Of a stretch of 39,055 bases of DNA, positions 7,877-16,505 are shown piece by piece. The position numbers and the translations under genes are program-made. Under the pieces are notes generated by a model, which was not told where the DNA came from, searched no databases, and was given only the letters and a program-made list of their open reading frames with translations. Source of the stretch: an archaeon (GTDB lineage: Archaea; Thermoplasmatota; Thermoplasmata; WALJ01); contig JAJRTH010000058.1 in assembly GCA_024278375.1 (NCBI GenBank), positions 1-39,055 on the forward strand, given 5' to 3'. Within the stretch, counting starts at the first letter, position 1. Each line of letters begins with the position of its first letter.

Positions 7877-9211
7877 ATGTTCCTCACCCTTCTATTTGGT
7901 GTGTTCCTCTGTACGCTCATAGGTGTTGCGCTCGGAATAATAACCGGTCTTGTCCCGGGAATCCACGTCAATACCGTTGCAACCCTCATTCTCATATTTT
8001 CTCCGGCATTCATGGGCTTCGTCCTCCTTGTTTCCTCACCCCTGGGTGTATCTGCCGGATATGCTGTTGTCCTTGTCTCCGCCATGATAGTCGGCAACCT
8101 GATAACCCATACCTTTCTGGATTTCATACCATCGGCGCTCTTCGGAGCCCCTGACGAGGACATGGCACTGTCGGTTCTTCCAGCACACAGGCTGGTTCTA
8201 AGAGGTGACGGTGATAAGGCGATAAAGCTCTCCGCCTCTGGAAGTCTGTACGCCGTTCTGATAGGACTTGTGCTCCTGATCCCGGCGTATGTTTTCTTCG
8301 GGATTCTCGACGGATATGGGAGGCTGGAACCCTATATTCCCTACATGCTCATACTGGTGGTTTCTGTCCTGATTGCCGAGGAGTCGGTGAAAGGCAGGAA
8401 ATACAGCCTCTATGCCCTCCTGATCTTCATTATGTCCGGCATTTTCGGCTGGGTGGTTCTTAACGGCGATATATTCCAGAGTTCGCCAGCTGTTTTTCCC
8501 GGAATGGAGGAGAGCGCTCCCATATTTGCCGGACTTCTGGGATTGTTCGGTTTTCCCGCCCTTATCCAGAGCATGGGATTGTTCGGAACCCTTTCGCCCG
8601 GGAACGAGGAGAAGGGAGGGGGCGATGATGGGGGCATGTTTCGCAACTCATTACTGGGCACGGTTTCAGGTGCTTTTGTCGGCTGGTTTCCCGGCATAAC
8701 GAGCGCCTCGGCAACGGTGCTCGCCTCCAATCTTTCCGATAAAAACGATTCCGAAGGCTTCATAACAACCATGAGCGCCGTCAATACCTCGAACGCTGTC
8801 TTTGTCATCCTTGCGCTCTTCGTAATCGGAAAGGCGAGGAGCGGAGCTTTGAAGGTGGTTCAGGGACTTCTGCACCCTGGGCTGTGGTCGAATCCCGCAA
8901 ATCCTCCGTCCCTCATCTTCCTGCTTCTTTTCTCGGTCGTTCTATCGGCAGCGATTGCTTACCCCCTCACGATATATTCCGGAAAGTTCTTCCTCAAAAG
9001 GCTGGAAAAGGTGGAATACAGAAGGATGTCCATGATAATAATCGTATTTCTGGTCCTTCTGTGCATAGTTCTCGCAGGACCCCTGGGGGTATATGTCGCA
9101 TCCGTGGGAGCGATGATCGGCCTGATTCCTCCTCTGATCGGCATAAACAGGGTGCACCTCATGGGATTCCTTATAATTCCGGTAATCCTGTATCTGGGGG
9201 TGAGCATGTGA
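7877..9211 (+). CDS. TctA-like membrane permease (COG1784-type)
   Basis: A 444-residue polytopic membrane protein with roughly 10-12 hydrophobic helices. The N-terminal region has GLVPGIHVNTVATLIL, and the second half has an equivalent WFPGITSASATVLASN. These are the duplicated PGI motifs of the TctA-like transporter group. In bacteria TctA is the large membrane subunit of tripartite tricarboxylate transporters. Archaeal relatives generally lack the periplasmic TctC partner, and none is seen here, so the substrate is unknown. A weak AT-rich box at about 7851-7860 lies near leaderless distance. Its stop codon overlaps the GTG start of the next gene, so the two are translationally coupled. Confidence 0.75.
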   Translation: MFLTLLFGVFLCTLIGVALGIITGLVPGIHVNTVATLILIFSPAFMGFVLLVSSPLGVSAGYAVVLVSAMIVGNLITHTFLDFIPSALFGAPDEDMALSVLPAHRLVLRGDGDKAIKLSASGSLYAVLIGLVLLIPAYVFFGILDGYGRLEPYIPYMLILVVSVLIAEESVKGRKYSLYALLIFIMSGIFGWVVLNGDIFQSSPAVFPGMEESAPIFAGLLGLFGFPALIQSMGLFGTLSPGNEEKGGGDDGGMFRNSLLGTVSGAFVGWFPGITSASATVLASNLSDKNDSEGFITTMSAVNTSNAVFVILALFVIGKARSGALKVVQGLLHPGLWSNPANPPSLIFLLLFSVVLSAAIAYPLTIYSGKFFLKRLEKVEYRRMSMIIIVFLVLLCIVLAGPLGVYVASVGAMIGLIPPLIGINRVHLMGFLIIPVILYLGVSM

Positions 9212-9591
9212 AAAGGATGGTTCATGCGCTGTTTTCATTGGCGGTTTCATCGGTATTCTGTGTGTTCTTCGGCCTCAGCATCGAGATCGCCTTTCTGTCC
9301 GCGGTTTTCTCGGTGGCCCTGACGGTTTTCAGAGGAAAATGGGTGAACTCTCTTCTAATATGGGCCGTTGTATTTCAAATCCTCATTACGGTCGCATTGT
9401 TTGGCGTGTTCGTGGAAATGAGCGCCTCGGCAAGTCTTGGGTATTCGTTCTATATGCTCATGGAATGGCTGGAAGGCAATGTGGCGCTTGTTCCCGACAA
9501 GCACATGGAGAGGTCGATTAATGTACCAGAGAAGCTCATTGCCGTTTCGTCTGCCTCGGTTTTTCTGATTTTCCTGCTCCTTTTCCTTTAA
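9208..9591 (+). CDS. Small membrane protein coupled to the TctA-like permease
   Basis: Not recognised by sequence family. It has 127 residues and about four hydrophobic helices: 5-20, 23-38, 43-64 and a C-terminal helix at about 110-127. A short polar loop (PDKHMERSINVPEK) lies before the last helix. The start is GTG at 9208, overlapping the TGA of the permease (GTGA) and preceded by a GGGGGTGAG ribosome-binding site. The reading frame is open further upstream inside the permease gene, but that extension is a frame shadow. Size, helix number and tight coupling suggest the analogue of the small TctB subunit of tripartite transporters. That is inferred from context, not from a motif. Confidence 0.7.
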   Translation: MKRMVHALFSLAVSSVFCVFFGLSIEIAFLSAVFSVALTVFRGKWVNSLLIWAVVFQILITVALFGVFVEMSASASLGYSFYMLMEWLEGNVALVPDKHMERSINVPEKLIAVSSASVFLIFLLLFL

Positions 9592-9623
9592 AAATCTTTA
9601 CCGGAAATACCTCGGAAAGTGGG

Positions 9624-9635
9624 AAATATTTAATA
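9624..9635 (+). promoter_or_regulatory. TATA box of the PEP-synthase-like fusion gene
   Basis: AAATATTTAATA is centred about 28 bp before the ATG at 9658, with no Shine-Dalgarno sequence. This fits a leaderless transcript starting at or next to the start codon. Confidence 0.5.
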
Positions 9636-9657
9636 ATGCCCTTCTTTACGCTTTTAT

Positions 9658-12600
9658 ATGGCACCGGAAACGACCTCCCCCTCGGAGCGCAATATCGACG
9701 GAATGAGAGATATACTTAACAGCGGTGAGGCGAACAATATGGCAGGCATATTTTATCCGGCTCACGACCTAATGCCTTTCAGGATACGGGACATCCTGCT
9801 TGTGGCCAGCCTCTATGATGCGTTCATTCTCGAGGAGGACCGCGGGCTTTCCGAGCAGATATTCGGCGAGTATATGAGCCTGGGCATATCCTCTCCACCC
9901 CGGGTGAAACTCGTTCCTACGGCTGAAAAGGCCCTTGAAGAGCTTAAAAAGAAGAGGTATGACCTGGTAATTACGATGACACATCTCTTCGATTCGGACC
10001 CTATCGAGTTCGGAAGAAGGATAAAAAGAATACAGTCCGACGTGCCAGTGGTCCTGCTGGTGACCGAAGCGAGGGAGGTCAGGCGCTATTATACTCCGGG
10101 TGAGAATAACGGAATAGACAGGGTTTTTCTCTGGACCGGAGATTCAGCGCTCTTCCTTGCCATAATAAAGCTCTTCGAGGACATGAAGAACGTGGACCAT
10201 GATACGAAATACGGGAGTGTGAGGGTAATCCTTCTGGTGGAGGATTCGCCCCAGTATTACTCGATATTCCTACCTCTCATGTATAAGGAAATAATGGTTC
10301 AGACACAGATGCTCATAGAGGAGAGCGCCAATGAGCAGGAGAAGGTCTGGAGAAAAAGAGCCCGGCCCAAGATACTCCTTGCGGAAACATATGAAGCCGC
10401 TCTCTCAATATATCAGCGGTACAGGGAATACATCATCGGTGTGATAACCGATGTCTCGTATCCTCGTGATGGGGAGAAGGATGACAATGCGGGTTTCAGG
10501 CTGATATCCAACATAGACCCGGATATACCGGTTCTCGTCCAGTCTTCCCAACCGGAACACAGGAAAAAGGCAGAGGATTTCGGTGTCCTATTCGTGGACA
10601 AGAACTCGGACGACCTTATATATGAGTTCAGGGGATTTCTGAAAGAAAAACTCGGTTTCGGTAAGTTCGTTTTCAGACTTCCGGACGGTCCTGTTGTCGG
10701 GGAAGCCTCGAATATAAGGGAATTTATAGAGATGATAAAAACCGTGCCCGCTGAATCACTTACCTATCACGGTAGAAAGAATCAGTTTTCCTCCTGGTTG
10801 CTGGCCAGGGGAGAGATAGAGCTCGCCCGCCGCCTCAGGCCGAAAAAGATATCCGACTTCGAGAACGGTGAGGAAATGCGGGCGTATCTGACAAGAGTCT
10901 TCGAGGAGGCGGAGAAGAAGAAAAGCAGAGGAGTCATATCCGACTTCTCCACAAAGGCGTTCATATACGAGGGTACGATAACAAGGTTCGGCGGCGGCTC
11001 TCTTGGCGGAAAGGGAAGGGGAATTGCATTTCTGACATACCTGTTCCAAAAGACCAACTTTCCGGCCAGATACGGCAGATACGGGCTTCGCATTCCCTCC
11101 GCCTTCGTCATAGCCACCGGCGAATTCGACAGCTTCATAGAGGCCAACGGTCTGCATGACATAAGGAACAAGGGGCTTTCGGACAGAGATATCATGGAAA
11201 TTTTTCTTGAGGCGGAGCTCTCGGAGCATCTAATGGGAGCGCTCGAAGAATATCTTTCATTCGTGAAGGAGCCAATAGCCGTCAGGTCATCCAGCCTGTT
11301 CGAGGACTCCTATAATCAGCCCTTTGCCGGAATATATTCCACATACCTTCTGCCAAACAACGAGAATAGCAATGAAAAGAGGTTAAAACACCTATCCGAT
11401 GCCATAAAGCTAGTCTATGCGTCCACATATTTCAGAAGAGCGAGAGCCTACATAAAGACGACCTTGCACACCACCGACGAGGACAAGATGGCCGTAGTCA
11501 TACAGAAACTTGTTGGCAACCGCTTCGACGATGTTTTTTACCCTGTTTTCTCAGGCGTCGCACAATCCTACAACTTCTATCCGCAACCTCCGCTGAAAAG
11601 AGAGGACGGCATAGTGAATCTGGCTCTAGGACTCGGCAAGATCGTGGTGGAAGGGGGGAATTTTCTGACGTTCTCACCGAAGAGGCCCCGGGTCATTCTC
11701 GGATTCTCGAGCATAAAGGACATGCTCAACAATTCACAGAACCGATTCTATGCGCTTAACATGAGCGACAAGGACTTCGATTTGAGGAAGGGTGAGGACA
11801 GCACCATCAGAGAACTCTACATATCCGATGCGGAAGAGCACAGGGACATAATGAAGTGGGCTGCGAGCATCTATGACCCCCAGGACGATGTGCTCAGAGA
11901 TAGTATGGATGCCGAAGGATACAGAATAATAACCTTCGCTCCCATACTCAAATATGACATGTATCCTCTGCCTCGCATACTGCAAGAGGTGCTCGACCTT
12001 TGCCAGATGGCCATGGGTGGTGCCGTTGAGATAGAGTTCGCCGCCAGGCTTAACGACGAGAGGCATCCTGAACTCCACATATTGCAGATAAGGCCAATAC
12101 TCACCATGAAAAGACATATAGATGTGGAGTCCTTCGCACCGGAGAGCAGGGAGAAATACCTCGTATATTCCAGCAATGCTCTGGGAAACGGAGTTCTCAC
12201 GAACATCAGAGATATAGTCTTTGTCCACAGAAAGAGGTTTGAAAGGGGCAAGACGGTTGAAATAGCAGGGGAGATAGGAGAGATCAACGCGATGCTGGAT
12301 GAGACCCCATATATCCTGATCGGTCCCGGAAGGTGGGGAACAAAGGACAGGTGGCTCGGAATTCCCGTGGAATGGGACCAGATATCGAACACAAGAGTCA
12401 TGGTTGAAACGCCGATGGAGGACCTGAGGGTGGAATTTTCGCAGGGTTCTCACTTTTTCCACAATATAGCCTGCCTGAATATCCCCTACCTCACGGTGGA
12501 TTATAGAATGAAAGAGAACTTCATAGACTGGGAATGGCTGGAACAGTTGACTCCCGCCAAAGAGACGGAACATATTGTGCACATCCGCCTCGAAAGACCT

Positions 12601-12663
12601 CTGGAGGTACGGGTGGATGGTAACACAGGCCGTGGTGCGATATTGAAGGAGAGCGAAAACTGA
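9658..12663 (+). CDS. Two receiver-like domains fused to a PEP-synthase-type ATP/pyruvate-binding domain
   Basis: A 1001-residue soluble protein. The N-terminal half holds two response-regulator-like domains. The first (about 40-175) has Met107 where the phosphoacceptor Asp is expected in DLVITM. The second (about 190-335) keeps VEDSPQYY at 194-201 and an acceptor-like Asp265 in ITDVSYP. From about 440 to 815 comes the PPDK/PEP-synthase N-terminal (ATP-grasp) domain, with GGGSLGGKGRG near 445-455, AVRSSSLFEDS near 541 and LQIRPIL near 808. No swivelling phosphohistidine domain (TSHAAI type) or C-terminal PEP barrel follows. Instead there is a roughly 180-residue domain with GPGRWGTKDRWLGIP and SQGSHFFHNI. 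It is therefore unlikely to be a classical PEP synthase and more likely a signalling protein or a kinase/phosphotransferase. Similar long proteins occur, from memory, in Bacteroidetes. Confidence 0.8.
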   Translation: MAPETTSPSERNIDGMRDILNSGEANNMAGIFYPAHDLMPFRIRDILLVASLYDAFILEEDRGLSEQIFGEYMSLGISSPPRVKLVPTAEKALEELKKKRYDLVITMTHLFDSDPIEFGRRIKRIQSDVPVVLLVTEAREVRRYYTPGENNGIDRVFLWTGDSALFLAIIKLFEDMKNVDHDTKYGSVRVILLVEDSPQYYSIFLPLMYKEIMVQTQMLIEESANEQEKVWRKRARPKILLAETYEAALSIYQRYREYIIGVITDVSYPRDGEKDDNAGFRLISNIDPDIPVLVQSSQPEHRKKAEDFGVLFVDKNSDDLIYEFRGFLKEKLGFGKFVFRLPDGPVVGEASNIREFIEMIKTVPAESLTYHGRKNQFSSWLLARGEIELARRLRPKKISDFENGEEMRAYLTRVFEEAEKKKSRGVISDFSTKAFIYEGTITRFGGGSLGGKGRGIAFLTYLFQKTNFPARYGRYGLRIPSAFVIATGEFDSFIEANGLHDIRNKGLSDRDIMEIFLEAELSEHLMGALEEYLSFVKEPIAVRSSSLFEDSYNQPFAGIYSTYLLPNNENSNEKRLKHLSDAIKLVYASTYFRRARAYIKTTLHTTDEDKMAVVIQKLVGNRFDDVFYPVFSGVAQSYNFYPQPPLKREDGIVNLALGLGKIVVEGGNFLTFSPKRPRVILGFSSIKDMLNNSQNRFYALNMSDKDFDLRKGEDSTIRELYISDAEEHRDIMKWAASIYDPQDDVLRDSMDAEGYRIITFAPILKYDMYPLPRILQEVLDLCQMAMGGAVEIEFAARLNDERHPELHILQIRPILTMKRHIDVESFAPESREKYLVYSSNALGNGVLTNIRDIVFVHRKRFERGKTVEIAGEIGEINAMLDETPYILIGPGRWGTKDRWLGIPVEWDQISNTRVMVETPMEDLRVEFSQGSHFFHNIACLNIPYLTVDYRMKENFIDWEWLEQLTPAKETEHIVHIRLERPLEVRVDGNTGRGAILKESEN

Positions 12664-12664
12664 G

Positions 12665-13063
12665 CTATCTTTCGCTTCCCGTTGCTCTCTCTTCATTCGC
12701 GCTCTCTATAGCATACTTTGCAGCCTCGACAAACGCCCTTCTCACACCTCCAACACCCAGCTTGACTCCGCCGAATATCCTGGATACGACCAGAAGAACC
12801 CCGACCATCTCTCTATTTCTCAGAAGTTCCAGCATTGCCTTGCCAGGTGCTCCCACCTCTCCGTCATCGCGGGCCTTTTCGAGAATCTCTCCATCTCCCT
12901 TGATCCTGTATGCCCAGCAGTGGTGTCTGGCTTTCTTGTACTTTCTTTTCTGGAGTTTTAGTATCTCCTCGACCTCTGCTGTGCTGCTAACAAGATAGAG
13001 ATGGGCATAAAACCTGGATTTACGGTCTTTGAACATGGCAGAGGATACGGAATTCAGTTCCAT
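12665..13063 (-). CDS. IMPACT/YigZ (UPF0029) family protein
   Basis: A 132-residue protein matching the N-terminal domain of YigZ and eukaryotic IMPACT. Visible hallmarks are SRFYAHLYLV, HHCWAYRI, the DDGE signature (KARDDGEVGAPGKAML) and VVSRIFGGVKLGVGGVRRAF. The bacterial C-terminal domain is absent, as in many archaeal members. Eukaryotic IMPACT inhibits Gcn2 activation; the function of the stand-alone archaeal domain is not established. It ends in TAG, 1 bp after the convergent PEP-synthase-like gene. An in-frame ATG at 13036 is an alternative start. Confidence 0.85.
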   Translation of the reverse strand: MELNSVSSAMFKDRKSRFYAHLYLVSSTAEVEEILKLQKRKYKKARHHCWAYRIKGDGEILEKARDDGEVGAPGKAMLELLRNREMVGVLLVVSRIFGGVKLGVGGVRRAFVEAAKYAIESANEERATGSER

Positions 13064-13087
13064 ACCGCGGAAAAACAGTCTTGGTTC

Positions 13088-13105
13088 TTAAAATTAATTA
13101 AAAAT
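13088..13105 (-). promoter_or_regulatory. AT-rich tract: terminator of the surface-protein gene and promoter of the IMPACT gene
   Basis: Read on the minus strand, this is TTTTTAATTAATTTTAAG, about 10-27 bp after the stop of the surface-protein gene and 25-40 bp before the ATG at 13063. It can serve as an oligo-T terminator for the first gene and a TATA element for the second. Composition and position are the only support. Confidence 0.4.
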
Positions 13106-13114
13106 GGAAATGGT

Positions 13115-15823
13115 TTAGAAGGAGGACTCTCCCTCTTTTTCTTCCAGAGTGAAGCCCGGTTCTTCGGTCTCTTCCGGTGGGATCTCTTCAGGCACTGTCT
13201 CTTCTTCAACCATCGGCTCTTCAGGCACTGTCTGAGGTGTTTCCACGGTCTCGTAGGAGTCTGGCTGATGTTTCTTCCTCTTGCCTCCCCGGGAACCTGC
13301 GAGCGCAACTGCGACTATTATCAGCAGTATCACCAGAAGTATTATTCCGAGAAGCATCAGGTTCTCATCGCTTATGCCGCCTGTTTCTACTGCCTCGACC
13401 GCATGATAGGGTGTGCCCGGATTGGTCGATCTTATCGTTATCTCCTGTGTTTCCAGCATCCAGCCGGGTCCGTCCCCATAGGAGTCCACATAGTTTATCG
13501 CCACATCGATGACATAGGGTCTGCCCTCGACCAGGTTTATGTTGGTCATCATCCTGAAGCTTAGTGTAACCGACTCACCCGGTGCCAGGTTGTCTGCCTT
13601 CATGACCCATATCTGTGCCGTTGGCGAATTGAAAACTCCTTCGATATAAAGGGCCAGATCCACGATATCCTTGGCGTCGCTTATGTTGAGCTGTTCAAGA
13701 GTAACTCCACTGTACTCTGTGCTCTTTGAGGACGTCTTGTTGAGGCTTCCGTCCTCGAGATACTCGTAACCATACCAGCCCCAGCCAGGCCAGTATCCGC
13801 TCTCGTTGTAATACCATCCGTTCGGAACAGACACCATCTTGTTGTTGTCATTGCTGGATATGGCGCTCACGAATCCATCTATCACATCCCAGCTGTATCC
13901 GACGTTTCCGGGTATCGTGACAAAGACGTCTCTGGCCGTGTCATCTCCCAGGTTCTCTACTGTCAGGTTGAGGTAGAATATCTTGCCGGGCTCTATGTCT
14001 CCGGTAACGAAACTGGTTATCACGAGTTCGGGACCGAATCCTCTGACCTCGACAACAGCGTCTATGGTCGTGTTCGTCCACATGGTCGTGTCGACATTTC
14101 TGCCGGATACCGTTATTTGAACCGTATATATGCCGGGCATCGTCTCCGGATTGAGGTCAACATACCATGTCATCCATGCGGAGCCTCCCGCACTGACATA
14201 ATCGTCGGAATTCCATATGTCGTTCTCTACGGTCGTGGCCTCATGGTCCAGCGGATTCCAGAAAGGAGTGCCTGGTCCGACATGGAGCGTGGCTCTGAGA
14301 TCGGAGTAATCGACCATCTCATAGTTGTTTATGTTTGTGCCTATCTCCACATATGTCAAATCGTTCCAGCTTAGGTCGAAATAGTCGTCCCATGTATCTA
14401 CGTTCTCTATCTTATCAGCCGTGAAATCCGGATTGTTATCGATGACCCCTATCATAACATAGGGTCCTGCAATCCACTCATCTGCCAGAAGGCTGCATCT
14501 CGGTACGAGAGGTGTGTTCGGATTGCCGTCGTCATCCCACCACCAGAGATCGACATCCACGTAGTGTGTGGGATTGTCGGTCGCACCGTCGTCAAAGAAT
14601 GTCGCGGACCAGTCGAAGAGTATCCTGTGCTGTCCGTCCTGGACATACGGGTCTATTGCAACGAACCATTCGCCTGTTGTCGATTCGCCAATTCCTAGAG
14701 AGTCTACCTCAATCTCCGTGACTCTCACCGGATTCTGTGTGTTACTTCCCGTATTGCCCTCGTAGAAGTCAGCCGGTGCGAAGAAGAAGTATCCATCGTA
14801 ATCCAGATCTATAACCAAATTTCTGAGGTCAACGTTTCCGGTGTTCGTGAACCTGACTCCGAGCGCACTTATCGAGTCCGTTCCCTGCTCTATTGTTATC
14901 TCGTCACCTGTCAGAGCGGCTTCTATTACCGGGGTGAATTCCACTGTTATATCCAGCGTTCCGGTTTCTGTGCACCAGATTCCGTCATTGTTGTAGTACT
15001 GCACCTGGTAATCCACAGTGTATATTCCCGGGGGCATGTCCCTGTCAACATCGACCCTGAATCCTATTGTATCGGTCTCCACATCGCCGGGTATCCATCC
15101 TGTTGTGCTGTCGAATGTTATGCCAGTCGGTATATTCGAAAGGTTCAGGTAGAGATTGTGCACACCATTCCACACATCATCCACATCTATGTTGAGGGGT
15201 GTGAATGTCTGTCCTGCATAGAGAACTGGATAGGCATCGGTGACATCTATGTTGGGAGCTATCTCAAATTCCATGTACTCGTATTCCGTTGCAGCGACCT
15301 CAGGTGTGGCCGCACCGCCGTCAGCATCATCGTCATATTCGTAATCTATCTTGAAAGTGATGTTATAGGTTCCTGGGGGCACATTTGCCTGGTTCGGATC
15401 TATGTCAAACTGGAAATCTATGGTCCACTGACCGCTCCATGAAGGTATGGTGTAGCCTGTCCCTGTCGGTCCGTCATCACTGTTCACGTCCCAGTGAATG
15501 GCATTTGTGGTTATCTGTCCATCTGGACCCCTCACAGACTGGGCTGTTATCATGGCTCTATTTACTCCGACTCCAAGTCCGGGATCGTCTACTACATATA
15601 TCCATAGTCTTATAGTCCTATCCTGCTGTCCAGGATAAAATGGATCAGGTGTTGCGGAATATGTGCCTATTTCGACCATGTTGTCTCCGTTAGCATTCTC
15701 GGTATTTACCGGCACGAGTGTCCATGCTTTCCCTGTCGGCATAGCCGCAAAGAGTGTCGCTATCATTATTACGCCCATCATGAGGGCGATTCCTTTCTTC
15801 ATTTTTTCTGTCTTAATTTTCAT
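13115..15823 (-). CDS. Large secreted, membrane-anchored surface protein with repeated beta-sandwich domains
   Basis: A 902-residue protein with an N-terminal signal peptide (hydrophobic core about residues 10-30, likely cleaved after GKA at 31-33). It is rich in Asp, Thr and aromatic residues. The ectodomain contains several Ig-like or CARDB/NEW3-like units, marked by PPGTYNITF, PPGIYTVDYQV, MPGIYTVQITVSG and LNLTVENLGDDTARDV, and N-x-S/T sequons. A single membrane helix spans about 820-842. The short Arg/Lys-rich stop-transfer segment GGKRKKH and a Glu/Pro-rich cytoplasmic tail (843-902) end the protein. It is probably a cell-envelope or S-layer-associated protein. The promoter has a strong TATA box and a near-perfect AAGGAGG site, unlike most single genes in the window, so high expression is likely. 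Confidence 0.75.
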   Translation of the reverse strand: MKIKTEKMKKGIALMMGVIMIATLFAAMPTGKAWTLVPVNTENANGDNMVEIGTYSATPDPFYPGQQDRTIRLWIYVVDDPGLGVGVNRAMITAQSVRGPDGQITTNAIHWDVNSDDGPTGTGYTIPSWSGQWTIDFQFDIDPNQANVPPGTYNITFKIDYEYDDDADGGAATPEVAATEYEYMEFEIAPNIDVTDAYPVLYAGQTFTPLNIDVDDVWNGVHNLYLNLSNIPTGITFDSTTGWIPGDVETDTIGFRVDVDRDMPPGIYTVDYQVQYYNNDGIWCTETGTLDITVEFTPVIEAALTGDEITIEQGTDSISALGVRFTNTGNVDLRNLVIDLDYDGYFFFAPADFYEGNTGSNTQNPVRVTEIEVDSLGIGESTTGEWFVAIDPYVQDGQHRILFDWSATFFDDGATDNPTHYVDVDLWWWDDDGNPNTPLVPRCSLLADEWIAGPYVMIGVIDNNPDFTADKIENVDTWDDYFDLSWNDLTYVEIGTNINNYEMVDYSDLRATLHVGPGTPFWNPLDHEATTVENDIWNSDDYVSAGGSAWMTWYVDLNPETMPGIYTVQITVSGRNVDTTMWTNTTIDAVVEVRGFGPELVITSFVTGDIEPGKIFYLNLTVENLGDDTARDVFVTIPGNVGYSWDVIDGFVSAISSNDNNKMVSVPNGWYYNESGYWPGWGWYGYEYLEDGSLNKTSSKSTEYSGVTLEQLNISDAKDIVDLALYIEGVFNSPTAQIWVMKADNLAPGESVTLSFRMMTNINLVEGRPYVIDVAINYVDSYGDGPGWMLETQEITIRSTNPGTPYHAVEAVETGGISDENLMLLGIILLVILLIIVAVALAGSRGGKRKKHQPDSYETVETPQTVPEEPMVEEETVPEEIPPEETEEPGFTLEEKEGESSF

Positions 15824-15830
15824 TGTTTTT

Positions 15831-15887
15831 CCCTCCTTGGGAAATTATGGCACACAGGAGATTTCGGGAGCCTTATATATACTTTTT
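15831..15887 (-). promoter_or_regulatory. Strong promoter and ribosome-binding site of the surface-protein gene
   Basis: On the minus strand a long A/T-rich TATA element (AAAAAGTATATATAAGG, 15871-15887) lies about 50 bp before the ATG at 15823. The predicted transcription start is near 15850, giving a leader of about 27 nt. The leader contains AAGGAGGG (15831-15838), spaced 7 nt from the ATG. This is the best Shine-Dalgarno sequence I see among the single genes of the window. Confidence 0.65.
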
Positions 15888-15967
15888 GGTGCATATCTCG
15901 GCAAAAAGCGAAGTCACAATCGTGATTAAGTGTTGTGCATTGAGAGCAGTACCTTTGAGGCATTAGA

Positions 15968-15976
15968 CTTATATCC
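15968..15976 (+). promoter_or_regulatory. TATA box of the winged-helix/trm56/HD operon
   Basis: CTTATATCC is centred about 30 bp before the ATG at 16002, with no Shine-Dalgarno site. It is divergent from the surface-protein promoter. A short dyad, TCAC-N4-GTGA, at 15914-15925 lies between the two promoters and could be an operator. Confidence 0.5.
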
Positions 15977-16001
15977 TTAAAACACATATGCCCGTGTTAG
16001 C

Positions 16002-16505
16002 ATGGCCCGAGTGAAGCTCATAACGGACCCGACGGAAATCGTCTATGCCCTGAGATGCCTGGATACGGAGGTAAAGAGGAAACTTTTCACGGACCTCCTT
16101 AAGAACTGGAAGACCGTGGAAGAGATAAAGGAAGAGTACGGCGAAGAGGGGGTTGACGCCCTGAGGCTATTCGAGAAGATGCACCTTCTAGAAAGCCAGT
16201 GGAAGCCCGTACCCGGAGAGCCGGAACCGACGAAGACATATCACATCCTGTATGACGGCTTCCACATAGACCTCACATCGCCGATAACCGAGATGCTGGA
16301 TGTGCTGGTAGCAACCATAATGAGCGAGGAAGAGTTCAGGAAAATAGACGACAAGATAGTGGAACTCGTGGGAGACAAAGGGATATACATGGGCGATCTG
16401 ATAGAGAAGCTCGGTATGTCTCCAACCATGGTCAAAGCCCTGGTAAGGCGCTCCGCGAGGGTGATGTACCGGGGTCAGACCGTAGATCCCGTGATGATAG
16501 AATGA
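16002..16505 (+). CDS. Winged-helix (ArsR-like) archaeal protein
   Basis: A 167-residue cytosolic protein. Residues about 8-70 form a helical winged-helix-like unit ([20 protein letters not shown]...[15 protein letters not shown]). Residues 75-100 look like a beta-rich wing and connector ([17 protein letters not shown]). A second helical unit with a possible helix-turn-helix ends the protein ([20 protein letters not shown]). It is the first gene of a three-gene operon and overlaps trm56 by 4 bp (ATGA). The same association of an ArsR-like protein, Trm56 and an HD protein is, from memory, found in other Euryarchaea, so it may regulate or assist tRNA modification rather than act as a global regulator. 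Confidence 0.75.
   Translation: MARVKLITDPTEIVYALRCLDTEVKRKLFTDLLKNWKTVEEIKEEYGEEGVDALRLFEKMHLLESQWKPVPGEPEPTKTYHILYDGFHIDLTSPITEMLDVLVATIMSEEEFRKIDDKIVELVGDKGIYMGDLIEKLGMSPTMVKALVRRSARVMYRGQTVDPVMIE

Noticed and set aside
8884-9591. A 235-residue version of the small membrane protein
   Set aside because: The first 108 codons lie inside the permease gene and translate to a polar, unstructured shadow; the GTG at 9208 has an excellent ribosome-binding site.
11734-12696. Long open frame on the minus strand (320 codons)
   Set aside because: It lies antisense inside the receiver/PEP-synthase-like gene, has no family features, and follows from that gene's codon bias.
15901-15960. tRNA or small RNA between the divergent promoters
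   Set aside because: There is only a short TCAC-N4-GTGA dyad, with no cloverleaf, T-loop or acceptor pairing visible.
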